Shown here piece after piece: positions 34,239-40,979 of a stretch of 40,979 nt of DNA. The notes under the pieces were generated by a model. That model did not search any database and had not been told where the DNA came from. It was given only the letters and a program-made list of their open reading frames with translations. The DNA is from Halanaerobium sp051746665 (GTDB lineage: Bacteria; Bacillota; Halanaerobiia; Halanaerobiales; Halanaerobiaceae). The position numbers and the translations under genes were made by a program. The DNA lies in assembly GCA_051746665.1 (NCBI GenBank), contig JBNJFG010000013.1, positions 1 to 40,979 of the forward strand, in the 5' to 3' direction. How positions within the stretch are numbered: position 1 is the first letter of the stretch; every line of letters begins with the position of its first letter.

Positions 34239-36210
34239 CTATTCGACCTTGAATTTAGAAATCATATTCTTAATATTATCTGCCATCTCTGATAGTCTGT
34301 GAGCTGCAGATACAATTTCTTCAGTTGAGGCAATTTGTTCTTCACTTGAAGCCGCAACTTCTTCAGCATTACTGGCAGCTTCATCACTAACTGCTGCAAC
34401 ATTATTTATCATATTATTTACGTCTTCACTTATATTTGACATTTCCAGTGTTTCATTGTCTATTTCTTTAATTAATCTACTTAATTGAGTAACTGCAGCT
34501 TCTATATTTTTAAATACTTCACCGGTATCTTCGATTACTTCTACACTACTATTAACCGCTGATTCTGTTCCATCCATTTTTTGAACTGCATTATTAACAC
34601 CCGCTTGAATTTTATCAATTAATTTAGAAATATTATCTGTGGCTTTTGCTGACTCTTCAGCTAACTGCCTAATTTCATCAGCTACAACAGAAAATCCTCG
34701 TCCAGCTTCACCAGCCCTAGCAGCTTCAATTGCAGCATTTAAGGCTAAGAGGTTTGTTTGTTGTGATATATTATTAATTAATTGAACTATATTTCCAATT
34801 TCTTCTGATAAATTACCTAGATTATTTATGGTAACTCCTATTTCGGCGGAATTATCCTTGACTTTATTAACCTGTTTGATGGAGCTCTGCATTGATTCAG
34901 TACCAGTTTCAACATTTTTAATAACCTGATTTGATGATTGATCCATATCTTTTGATTTGTTTCTAGTTGTATTTATTTGTGAAATTAATTGACTTAAGTT
35001 TCTGCTTGTTTCAGAAATTTGTGCTGACTGTTCTTCAGCACCAGAAGCAACATTTTCTATTGCACCACCAACTTGTTCGGCAGCTCTTTCTACTTCCTGA
35101 CCGGATGATGCTAATTCTTCACTTTGAGCGCTTAACTCACTTATTTCCATCTGAATTTCAGCTAACATTTCTTTTTGTGAATCTGCAGTTTTATTATAGG
35201 CCTGGGCCAGTTTCCCTATTTCATCTTCACTTTCTACATCCATGCGATATGTTAAATCTCCAGCTGCCATTTTATTCATTCCAATTAATACTTCATTTAT
35301 ATTTTTAGAGATATAACTAGAAATAAAAATGATGATAAGTGCGAAAATAAATACAGCTATCAATAGAAATATAATAAGTGTTGTAGAAATATTGCTGATA
35401 ATAGTTTCTAATTCATTTCTGACTCCATTTACCTGGCCATTAATTATTCCTTCATAAGTGCCGGCACCTATTAAATATTCTGTACCTTTAATTGGAGCCA
35501 CATAACTTATTTTATTTTCAGCTTCTCCTGTATTAGGATTTGCATAAATGTAATCAACAAAACCACCACCTTGATCAGCTGCTTCTGCTAATGAACGAAG
35601 TATGTATTTACCATTTGCGTCTTTAAGATCCCATCGGTTAGTTCCTTCAANNNNNNNNNNNNNNNNNNNNNNNNNNNNNNNNNNNNNNNNNNNNNNNNNN
35701 NNNNNNNNNNNNNNNNNNNNNNNNNNNNNNNNNNNNNNNNNNNNNNNNNNAATCAACAAAACCACCACCTTGATCAGCTGCTTCTGCTAATGAACGAAGT
35801 ATGTATTTACCATTTGCGTCTTTAAGATCCCATCGGTTAGTTCCTTCAATTTCTGGTGATGGTGGAAGTGAAATAGTATTTCCTTGATTATCATAAATAA
35901 AGAAATAACCTATTTCACCAAAGCCTATATTTTTATTATAATCTTGAATTAATTCTTGTAAGTTCTCTTGGTTTAAATCGCTGTTTGAGATACTCAATTC
36001 TCCTAAAAAATTTGTAGCAGTTTCTGTAGCATTCTTAATTCTTTCTTTTTCTAAATCTAAAAGATGTCTGCTAACAGTTTCTGTGTTTTCTTCACGTAAA
36101 TTGTTAAATTGCTGGTTAAAAAAATAGCCCATTATCAATACTAGAACTAAAAAACTTAGTCCAATTACTAAAAATATTTTTTTAGCAATATTCAAATTTT
36201 TGAAAAACAT
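34239..36210 (-). CDS. Methyl-accepting chemotaxis protein (interrupted only by an assembly artefact)
   Basis: Starts at ATG 36210 with SD GGGAGG. First transmembrane helix near residues 12-32, an extracellular single Cache domain (GYFFIYDNQGNTISLPPSPE onward to YLIGAGTYEG), second transmembrane helix, HAMP (SSYISKNINEVLIGMNKMAAGDL), and the cytoplasmic signalling domain with the hairpin QQTNLLALNAAIEAARAGEA and RGFSVVADEIRQLAEESAKA. A 100-N gap is flanked by the same 99 bp on both sides; removing one copy plus the N-run (199 bp) restores one frame of 590 aa, the usual size. The gene is therefore intact. The ligand is unknown; Cache domains often bind carboxylates or amino acids. Confidence 0.93.
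35552..35849. repeat. 99-bp duplicated contig ends around a 100-N gap
   Basis: 35552-35650 and 35751-35849 are identical over 99 bp as read by eye, with 100 N between (35651-35750). This is what an assembler leaves when two contigs sharing a k-mer-length overlap are scaffolded without merging. Not a biological repeat. Confidence 0.9.
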
Positions 36211-36234
36211 ATAATTGCCTCCCTGTTTTGATTA

Positions 36235-36263
36235 ATAGTACGAAATTTGTTGAAAAAAGTAAA
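36235..36263 (-). promoter_or_regulatory. Candidate promoter of the chemoreceptor gene
   Basis: On the minus strand TTTACT (36263-36258), 17-bp spacer, TACTAT (36240-36235). Confidence 0.45.
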
Positions 36264-36477
36264 AAGTTTAATTTATTGTATCATATCCTAGCTAAATTAA
36301 AAATATAATTACTAATTATTATAAATCATAAATAATTTAATAAAATATTCAAATATTGATCTTTTACTTTTCCCAAGTGTTTTTTTGAAAATAAAAAATA
36401 TGGCACCCATCAATCAAATGGTGGCTCATTTATCTAAAAAGAAAAGAGGGGAAGGCATTTTTCTAGTTAAATAAAAA

Positions 36478-36516
36478 AAAGTCTTGAGCAAATTATAAAT
36501 GCTCAAGACTTTAGAA
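36478..36516 (-). terminator. Terminator of the 28-residue miniprotein gene
   Basis: On the minus strand AAAGTCTTGAGCA and TGCTCAAGACTTT pair perfectly around a 9-nt loop, followed by a run of eight T. The plus-strand version has a short T-run only. Confidence 0.85.
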
Positions 36517-36537
36517 ATTCAATATTCGACTTTTAAA

Positions 36538-36624
36538 TTAATTGTTTTTTGCGAAATACAATTCAGCTAAATGTGGTAACATTATTATTCCTAACATTAA
36601 TGCTGATATTAAAAAATCTCTCAT
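36538..36624 (-). CDS. 28-aa hydrophobic miniprotein, previously uncalled
   Basis: 28 codons from ATG 36624 to TAA: MRDFLISALMLG, then IIMLPHLAELYFAKNN. A single hydrophobic stretch (residues 4-24) with a basic start and a Lys-Asn tail fits a one-pass membrane peptide. SD AAAGGAG lies 9 nt upstream, a near-consensus promoter (36679-36706) and a strong terminator (36478-36516) bracket it, so it is a complete transcription unit. It lies 145 bp downstream of the CRP/FNR-type regulator on the same strand. No homolog is recognised. Function unknown; membrane stress peptide, regulator of a membrane protein, or toxin-like peptide are all possible. Confidence 0.7.
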   Translation of the reverse strand: MRDFLISALMLGIIMLPHLAELYFAKNN

Positions 36625-36678
36625 TAAATCAAACTCCTTTTCTTATTATCTTATAGTCTTATAAAGGTTATTGATTAC

Positions 36679-36706
36679 ATTATATACTTTTTAAAGAATT
36701 TGTCAA
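36679..36706 (-). promoter_or_regulatory. Promoter of the miniprotein gene
   Basis: On the minus strand TTGACA (36706-36701), 16-bp spacer, TATAAT (36684-36679): both boxes fully consensus. Confidence 0.8.
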
Positions 36707-36769
36707 ATAAATAACTCAAAAGCAAAAGATTTAACAAAATAGTTATTATTAATAATCAACACAAATAAT

Positions 36770-37438
36770 TTATGTGTAATTTTTTATTTTATCCAATTTA
36801 TAAATTATAATTTTTTTGCGTGATGTTTTTATCAAATCTTCACTTTCAAACTGTCCTAAAACTCTAGAAACTGTTTCGCGACTGCTTCCTATCATACTTG
36901 CTAGTTCCTGTTGAGTTAAAGAAATATCTAAAACAACATTATCATTTTTCTTTTTTCCATATTTTTCAGATAAAAAGATTAGTAAACCAGCAACTCTAGC
37001 AGAACTATCTTTTAAGGCAAGATCTCTAACATTTTTCTGAGCTCTTCTTAGTCGGCCACTCATTTCTCTTAATAATTTAATTCCAATTGAAGGATGTTTT
37101 AAAATTAAGCTTTCTAATTCTGATTGATCAAAGACAATTACATTGGTATCTGTCATAGTAATTGCTGAAGCTGGATAATTACCTTTATCAAAGGCAACTA
37201 TTTCTGCAATAATGTCATTACTGCTAAAAATATTTAAAATTTGTTCATCACCATTTTTAATCATCTTAGTCAATTTAACCTGACCATCTTTAATAATGAA
37301 GAACTTATCTCCAGATTCACCTTCAAAAAATATATATTCACCTTTTTTGAATTTCTTATCTGCAGCAATATCATCTATTAATTTTAGTTCTTTTTCTGTA
37401 AGTAAACTAAAAAAAGGAATTTCTTTTACTACACTCAT
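36770..37438 (-). CDS. CRP/FNR-family transcriptional regulator, HcpR-like
   Basis: 222 aa from ATG 37438, with GGGGTGG upstream; an in-frame ATG at 37453 lies before that SD. Residues 5-125 form a cyclic-nucleotide-binding-like sensor domain (FFEGESGDKFFIIKDGQVKL), 126-145 the dimer helix, and 150-222 the winged helix-turn-helix. The recognition helix GSSRETVSRVL has R187, E188 and R192 at the same spacing as R180, E181 and R185 of E. coli CRP, which read TGTGA. No cysteine is seen, so no Fe-S cluster; heme or another ligand would be the sensor. Matching TGTGA sites lie before hcp, the DUF438-hemerythrin gene and the divergent operon at 37837. Probably an activator for nitrosative stress. 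Confidence 0.9.
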   Translation of the reverse strand: MSVVKEIPFFSLLTEKELKLIDDIAADKKFKKGEYIFFEGESGDKFFIIKDGQVKLTKMIKNGDEQILNIFSSNDIIAEIVAFDKGNYPASAITMTDTNVIVFDQSELESLILKHPSIGIKLLREMSGRLRRAQKNVRDLALKDSSARVAGLLIFLSEKYGKKKNDNVVLDISLTQQELASMIGSSRETVSRVLGQFESEDLIKTSRKKIIIYKLDKIKNYT

Positions 37439-37470
37439 TAATTTCCACCCCATATTTATATTCTATTTCT

Positions 37471-37499
37471 ATAATAAGCAATATATCATGAAAAATCAA
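37471..37499 (-). promoter_or_regulatory. Promoter of the CRP/FNR-type regulator
   Basis: On the minus strand TTGATT (37499-37494), 17-bp spacer, TATTAT (37476-37471). Confidence 0.6.
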
Positions 37500-37561
37500 G
37501 TTATTTACTCAACTTTAAAAGGAAAGTAAAATTGAAATATAAAAAAAGGTTATTTTTGTGA

Positions 37562-37601
37562 TATAATACGCAGAGTCTACTAGCTGAAAATGGTATACTC
37601 T
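37562..37601 (+). promoter_or_regulatory. Extended -10 element followed by a small hairpin
   Basis: TGATATAAT (TATAAT at 37562-37567 with the extended TG) without a -35, then AGAGTCTAC (37572-37580) able to pair with GTATACTCT (37593-37601) with one mismatch. It may start a transcript inside the roughly 400-bp divergent region. Apart from this and the CRP/FNR operator, I see only AT-rich sequence there. Confidence 0.3.
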
Positions 37602-37654
37602 ATCTGTTGTACATTATTTATTTTAGCAAAAATATCTGATAAAAAAATTATTTG

Positions 37655-37697
37655 AGTGAGATATGTCACAGATTAAAGTTGAGTAAAATGCTAAACT
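37655..37697 (+). promoter_or_regulatory. CRP/FNR-type operator and -10 of the three-gene operon
   Basis: AGTGAGATATGTCACA (37655-37670), read on the other strand as TGTGACATATCTCACT, begins 37 bp before TAAACT (37692-37697). A TAAAAT at 37684-37689 is an alternative -10. Confidence 0.7.
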
Positions 37698-37836
37698 TTA
37701 AATAGTCAAGAAAAACTGTTAAAAAAACAGCTAAAATATAATATTGATCATTCGATTTATTTGTAACTCATTTCAATTGTACTTTAATTCACTTGTACCT
37801 GGTACGAAAACAATAACAAAAAGGAGTGTTTTTTAA

Positions 37837-39045
37837 ATGGAAGGAAAAATTGATGTTAATAAAAATTTATTTGAGATAACTGAAGAATATCCAGCAGTTA
37901 TTTCATTACTGGTTAATAAAGGTTTTAACCAATTAGATGATAAAGCTAAAAGAAAAAGTTTTGGTAAACAGGTAACTTTAAAACAGGCGGCAGGACTCAA
38001 AAATTTAGATTTAGAAAAACTACTTGAATTAATGGAAGCAGAAATAGAAAAAAAATCTTCTAAAAAAAGTAATGGTGAAAAAATTAAAATATCAGGTTCT
38101 TTACCATGTCCAGTAAAAATTCCTATGACAGAAGAATTAGAAAAGGCAGCTTCAGAACTTGATTATGAGGTTGAACTTGATCTTAAATCAGCTTCTCAGG
38201 GTCTGGAATGGCTGCAGGATGGTTTTGATAAAATTCAATCCGAAGAGGAGCTTTCAGATATTTTCATTTCAGCTGGTTTTGATCTTTTCTTTGATAAAAA
38301 TTTGATGGATAGATTCCGCCGGCAGGATGTTTTTAAAGATGCATCAGGTATTAAAGAATTAAATCCTGATTTCACTGATGCAGGAGTGGATCTTTTAGAT
38401 CCTGAAGGTGATTATTCAGTTCTTAGTATTGTACCAGCTGTATTTTTAGTGAATGAAGAAGAATTAAATGGTAGAGAAATTCCTAGAAGTTGGGAAGAAA
38501 TTTTAAGTGAAAAATTTGCAAACAGTGTTAGTTTACCTGTTAGTGATTTTGATCTTTTTAATGCAATTTTATTAAATATTTATAAAACTTATGGACGCGA
38601 AGGAGTACAGAAGCTTGGCCGTTCTATGAAAAAAGCCCTGCATCCCTCTCAGATGGTTAAAGATGGTGGTCGTAAGGCTGATGATCAACCAGCAATTACA
38701 ATTATGCCTTATTTCTTTACTAGAATGGCAAAGCGTTTTCCGCATATGGAATTTATTTGGCCAGAAGATGGTGCCATTGTTTCTCCAATTTTTATGTTAA
38801 CTAAAAAATCTAAGAATGAAAAGATGAAGCCATTAATCGATTTAATGGCATCTAAAAAAATGGGTAAGATTTTGGCTGAACAGGGATTGTTTCCTAGTGT
38901 ACTGCCAGAAGTTGATAATGGTCTACCTAAAAATTCTAAATTTATGTGGCCTGGATGGGATTTCCTAAGAGGAGAAAATCCAGGAGAATTATTAAAAGAT
39001 TTAGAAGCAGAATTTAATAATTCTGTGGAGGTGAATGCAGTATGA
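37837..39045 (+). CDS. Cytosolic DUF1858 plus periplasmic-binding-protein-like protein
   Basis: 402 aa, SD AAAGGAG 10 nt before ATG. Residues 8-68 resemble DUF1858 (LFEITEEYPAVISLLVNKGF, then VTLKQAAGLKNLDLEKLLEL) but lack its usual cysteines. Residues 85-390 resemble a type II extracellular binding protein (LPCPVKIPMTEELEKA, IPRSWEEILSEKFANSVSLP, GAIVSPIFMLTKK). There is no signal peptide or lipobox, so it should stay in the cytosol, odd for this fold. The stop overlaps the next start (ATGA). First gene of a three-gene operon with a G3E GTPase and a soluble ABC ATPase, under a CRP/FNR-type operator. Function not established; binding and handing over a metal, oxyanion or small ligand is a guess. 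Confidence 0.82.
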   Translation: MEGKIDVNKNLFEITEEYPAVISLLVNKGFNQLDDKAKRKSFGKQVTLKQAAGLKNLDLEKLLELMEAEIEKKSSKKSNGEKIKISGSLPCPVKIPMTEELEKAASELDYEVELDLKSASQGLEWLQDGFDKIQSEEELSDIFISAGFDLFFDKNLMDRFRRQDVFKDASGIKELNPDFTDAGVDLLDPEGDYSVLSIVPAVFLVNEEELNGREIPRSWEEILSEKFANSVSLPVSDFDLFNAILLNIYKTYGREGVQKLGRSMKKALHPSQMVKDGGRKADDQPAITIMPYFFTRMAKRFPHMEFIWPEDGAIVSPIFMLTKKSKNEKMKPLIDLMASKKMGKILAEQGLFPSVLPEVDNGLPKNSKFMWPGWDFLRGENPGELLKDLEAEFNNSVEVNAV

Positions 39046-39737
39046 ATTTAGTAACTTTTTCTGGGCCTCCTTCTTCCGGTAAAACTGCTGTTATTTTAAA
39101 AACTATAGAAGCAATACAGCAGCGTGATTTAAAAGTGGGGGTAGTAAAGTTTGATTGTTTATATACAGATGATGATGAGCTTTATCGTAAAGCAGGAATA
39201 CCAGTTAAAAAAGGTTTATCTGGATCACTCTGCCCTGATCATTATTTTGTCAGTAATATAGAAGAAGTAGTTCAGTGGGGAAAAGAAAGAGATTTAGATC
39301 TATTAATAACAGAGAGTGCAGGTCTATGTAACCGCTGTTCACCTTATATCAAAGATATAAAGGCTATCTGTGTTATCGATAATTTAAGTGGAATAAATAC
39401 TCCTAAAAAGATTGGACCAATGTTAAAAACAGCTGATATTGTTGTAATTACCAAAGGAGATATTGTTTCTCAGGCAGAAAGAGAAGTTTTTGCCTCCAGA
39501 GTGAGCACTGTTAATCCAGATGCCATGGTAATGAATGTTAATGGGCTTACAGGGCAGGGAGCTTTTGAGTTTTCAACTCTACTCTATGATGAAGAAGATA
39601 ATATAGAAACTGTAACTGGTAAAAAACTCAGATTTTCAATGCCTTCTGCAATGTGTTCTTACTGTCTGGGTGAAACCAGAATTGGTAAAGAACATCAATT
39701 AGGCAATGTCAGAAAAATAGAATTGGGTGATGAATAA
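39042..39737 (+). CDS. G3E-type (HypB/CobW-like) P-loop GTPase with three Cys pairs
   Basis: 231 aa, overlaps the previous stop by 4 nt; SD GGAGGTG. Walker A GPPSSGKT (8-15), KFDCLYTDDDE near 36-46, the ESAG motif (91-94), and TKGD (137-140) in the NKxD position. These point to G3E GTPases that load metals or cofactors (HypB, UreG, CobW). Cysteines lie at C64 with H67 (SLCPDH), C96-C99 (GLCNRC) and C205-C208 (MCSYC, followed by LGETRIG), suited to binding metal or a cluster. Translationally coupled to its neighbours. By analogy a metallochaperone or insertion GTPase; target unknown, with hcp-regulon proteins as candidates. Confidence 0.85.
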   Translation: MNLVTFSGPPSSGKTAVILKTIEAIQQRDLKVGVVKFDCLYTDDDELYRKAGIPVKKGLSGSLCPDHYFVSNIEEVVQWGKERDLDLLITESAGLCNRCSPYIKDIKAICVIDNLSGINTPKKIGPMLKTADIVVITKGDIVSQAEREVFASRVSTVNPDAMVMNVNGLTGQGAFEFSTLLYDEEDNIETVTGKKLRFSMPSAMCSYCLGETRIGKEHQLGNVRKIELGDE

Positions 39738-40774
39738 TGATTAACAAAGACAAATTGAAAAGTTCAAGTGTAAATGAAATAAAAGAAGAATATCCTTATA
39801 CTGAAAGTTTTTTTGAAGGCCAAAAATTAGCTGTTGATGATACAGATAAAAGTTTAAGAGAAATTTTTGCAGATTTAACTGTGGAAGAAATGGAAGATGT
39901 GGTTTTTGATGTAGATCAGTTTGCAGATAGTCTCGCTTCTCATATTAGAAATATGCAGGAATTTTTAGGTGAAAATGATTCAACAGTAGGTACTCTTTCC
40001 ATCCTTGCTGGTAAAGATAAAGATGGAAAAAGAGAAAATTATGATAAGCTTGATATTAAAAGCGGAGAAATTATTTCTATAGTAGGACCAACTGGTTCTG
40101 GCAAAAGCAGACTTTTAGCAGATATTGAATGGACTGCTCAAGGAGATACTCCAACCGAAAGAAAAATCCTAATTAATGATGAAGTTCCTGATAAAAAATG
40201 GCGCTTTACCGGTGGTAAAAAACTTGTGGCCCAGCTTTCTCAAAACATGAATTTTGTAATGGATCTTTCAGTTATGGAGTTTTTAAATTTACATGCAGAA
40301 AGTCGTTTGATTGATAATCAAAAAGAAATTGTAGAAAGAATTTTTAAGGAAGCAAATCAGCTTGCAGGTGAGCAGTTTAGTCGTGAAGCACAGATAACAA
40401 GTTTAAGTGGTGGACAGTCTCGTGCTTTAATGATTGCAGATACAGCAATTTTAAGTTCATCTCCTATTATATTAATTGATGAAATAGAAAATGCAGGTAT
40501 TAATCGTGAAAAAGCACTTGAACTTTTGGTAGGAGAAGAAAAGGTAGTGCTGATGGCTACCCATGATCCAATTTTAGCTTTAATGGGAGATAAGAGAATT
40601 ATAATTAACAATGGCGGAATTACAGATATTATTATTACCACTGCTGAAGAAAAAAAATTAATGAAGGAACTAAAAGTTCTAGATAATGTATTAACAGATC
40701 TAAGAGAAGATTTGCGTTATGGTAAAAATTTATCTCCTCTTAGTGATGAACTTGCAGCAGTTAAAAATTATTAA
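39737..40774 (+). CDS. Soluble ABC-type ATPase with DUF1858-like N-terminal module
   Basis: 345 aa, start overlaps the GTPase stop by one base (TAATG). Residues 14-60 (IKEEYPYTESFFEGQKLAVDD onward) mirror the N terminus of the first protein of the operon (ITEEYPAVISLLVNKGF). ABC domain: Walker A GPTGSGKS (117-124), signature LSGGQSRA (223-230), Walker B PIILIDEIE (243-251), H-loop H276 in MATHD. No transmembrane segment is present and no permease gene is in the operon, so this is not an ordinary importer ATPase; a SufC-like or MutS/Rad50-style mechanochemical role is more likely. Closed by a strong hairpin. Function unknown. Confidence 0.85.
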   Translation: MINKDKLKSSSVNEIKEEYPYTESFFEGQKLAVDDTDKSLREIFADLTVEEMEDVVFDVDQFADSLASHIRNMQEFLGENDSTVGTLSILAGKDKDGKRENYDKLDIKSGEIISIVGPTGSGKSRLLADIEWTAQGDTPTERKILINDEVPDKKWRFTGGKKLVAQLSQNMNFVMDLSVMEFLNLHAESRLIDNQKEIVERIFKEANQLAGEQFSREAQITSLSGGQSRALMIADTAILSSSPIILIDEIENAGINREKALELLVGEEKVVLMATHDPILALMGDKRIIINNGGITDIIITTAEEKKLMKELKVLDNVLTDLREDLRYGKNLSPLSDELAAVKNY

Positions 40775-40783
40775 AGTTATAAT

Positions 40784-40832
40784 GACATCCCGACAGACTG
40801 CAGTTTCAGCAGTTCCGGGATGTCTTATTATT
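40784..40832. terminator. Hairpin terminator after the three-gene operon
   Basis: GACATCCCG (40784-40792) / CGGGATGTC (40816-40824) with an inner stem ACTGC (40797-40801) / GCAGT (40809-40813), then TTATTATTT. Probably also serves the convergent gene at the window end. Confidence 0.75.
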
Positions 40833-40841
40833 TAGCTTGAA

Positions 40842-40979
40842 TTATTGGGACTTATTTTTTATAAATTCACCTTTAAAAGAAGATTTATCCTCAGTTGATT
40901 TTTTTAACTTTAAACCAGCATTTTTCATTAGATATATAATTTCATCTTTCTGCATACCATGACTCTCTTTGGTCGGTTC
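40842..40979 (-). CDS. Partial hypothetical protein running off the window
   Basis: 46 codons on the minus strand from the window edge to a TAA at 40842-40844: EPTKESHGMQKDEIIYLM, then KNAGLKLKKSTEDKSS and FKGEFIKNKSQ. It is either the C terminus of a longer protein or a short protein starting at the internal ATG (MQKDEII). Lysine-rich tail. I do not recognise the family. Supported by an open frame and by convergence on a hairpin. Confidence 0.45.
   Translation of the reverse strand, partial: EPTKESHGMQKDEIIYLMKNAGLKLKKSTEDKSSFKGEFIKNKSQ

Noticed and set aside
37557..37572. TGTGATATAATACGCA as a fifth CRP/FNR site
   Set aside because: The right half-site is missing; the sequence is better explained as an extended -10.
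37590..37655. 21-codon frame in the divergent region upstream of the three-gene operon
   Set aside because: No SD, and it runs into the CRP/FNR operator; treated as chance.
37795..37805. GTACCTGGTAC palindrome before the three-gene operon
   Set aside because: Short palindrome; the only similar sequence noticed (CCGGTACCTGG just after hcp) is not at a matching promoter position.
1..40979. CRISPR arrays, tRNA or rRNA genes, insertion sequences, prophage
   Set aside because: No spaced direct repeats, tRNA-like cloverleaf, transposase or phage genes were seen on reading both strands.

Overview
The window is AT-rich chromosomal DNA from a low-GC, strictly anaerobic Firmicute. Gene content (GlgC plus GlgD, KorAB-type 2-oxoacid oxidoreductase, a two-gene SUF system, class I Hcp, hemerythrin/RIC proteins, an AGCS symporter) and the acidic proteins fit Halanaerobium or a close halophilic relative. 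This is inference, since no rRNA is present. No tRNA, rRNA, CRISPR array, insertion sequence or prophage was seen. Three runs of exactly 100 N (12328-12427, 13987-14086, 35651-35750) are scaffold gaps, and each one distorts a gene.

Left part (1-12.6 kb), carbohydrate metabolism: an uncharacterised DUF4914 protein with an HPr-kinase/PEPCK-like P-loop; a GH13_18 sucrose(-phosphate) phosphorylase whose promoter overlaps a LacI-type operator; its LacI-family regulator; a sodium:alanine/glycine symporter; and a glycogen locus with glgB-glgC-glgD on the minus strand diverging from glgA on the plus strand. glgA runs into the first gap, and a ComEA-like helix-hairpin-helix fragment lies beyond it.

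Middle part (12.7-30.3 kb): a fucose-isomerase-like gene cut by the second gap; a two-component SufC/SufB pair of the minimal SUF type; a NitT/TauT-type ABC importer operon preceded by a structured leader whose hairpin loop is complementary to the ribosome binding site; a patatin phospholipase; cyclopropane fatty acid synthase; dihydrolipoamide dehydrogenase; an encapsulated ferritin with its encapsulin shell; a radical SAM/TIGR03915 DNA repair pair under a promoter with a palindrome; a UDP-GlcNAc 2-epimerase; a 2-oxoacid:ferredoxin oxidoreductase; and a rubrerythrin-like ferritin.

Right part (30.3-40.98 kb), nitrosative/oxidative stress: a possible structured RNA of about 155 nt, hcp, a DUF438-hemerythrin protein, a RIC (ScdA/YtfE) protein, a chemoreceptor (intact once an assembly duplication is removed), a 28-residue membrane miniprotein not previously called, a CRP/FNR-family regulator, and a three-gene operon coding for a cytosolic binding-protein-like protein, a cysteine-rich G3E GTPase and a soluble ABC ATPase.

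The strongest signal is regulatory. Four TGTGA-N6-TCAyA palindromes lie before hcp (two), the DUF438-hemerythrin gene and the three-gene operon. At each promoter the proximal site begins 36-37 bp upstream of a -10 element. The CRP/FNR protein encoded among them has the R-E-T-V-S-R recognition helix that reads TGTGA. The window therefore appears to hold an HcpR-like regulon, and the three-gene operon looks like an undescribed member of it, possibly for metal-cluster handling or repair.
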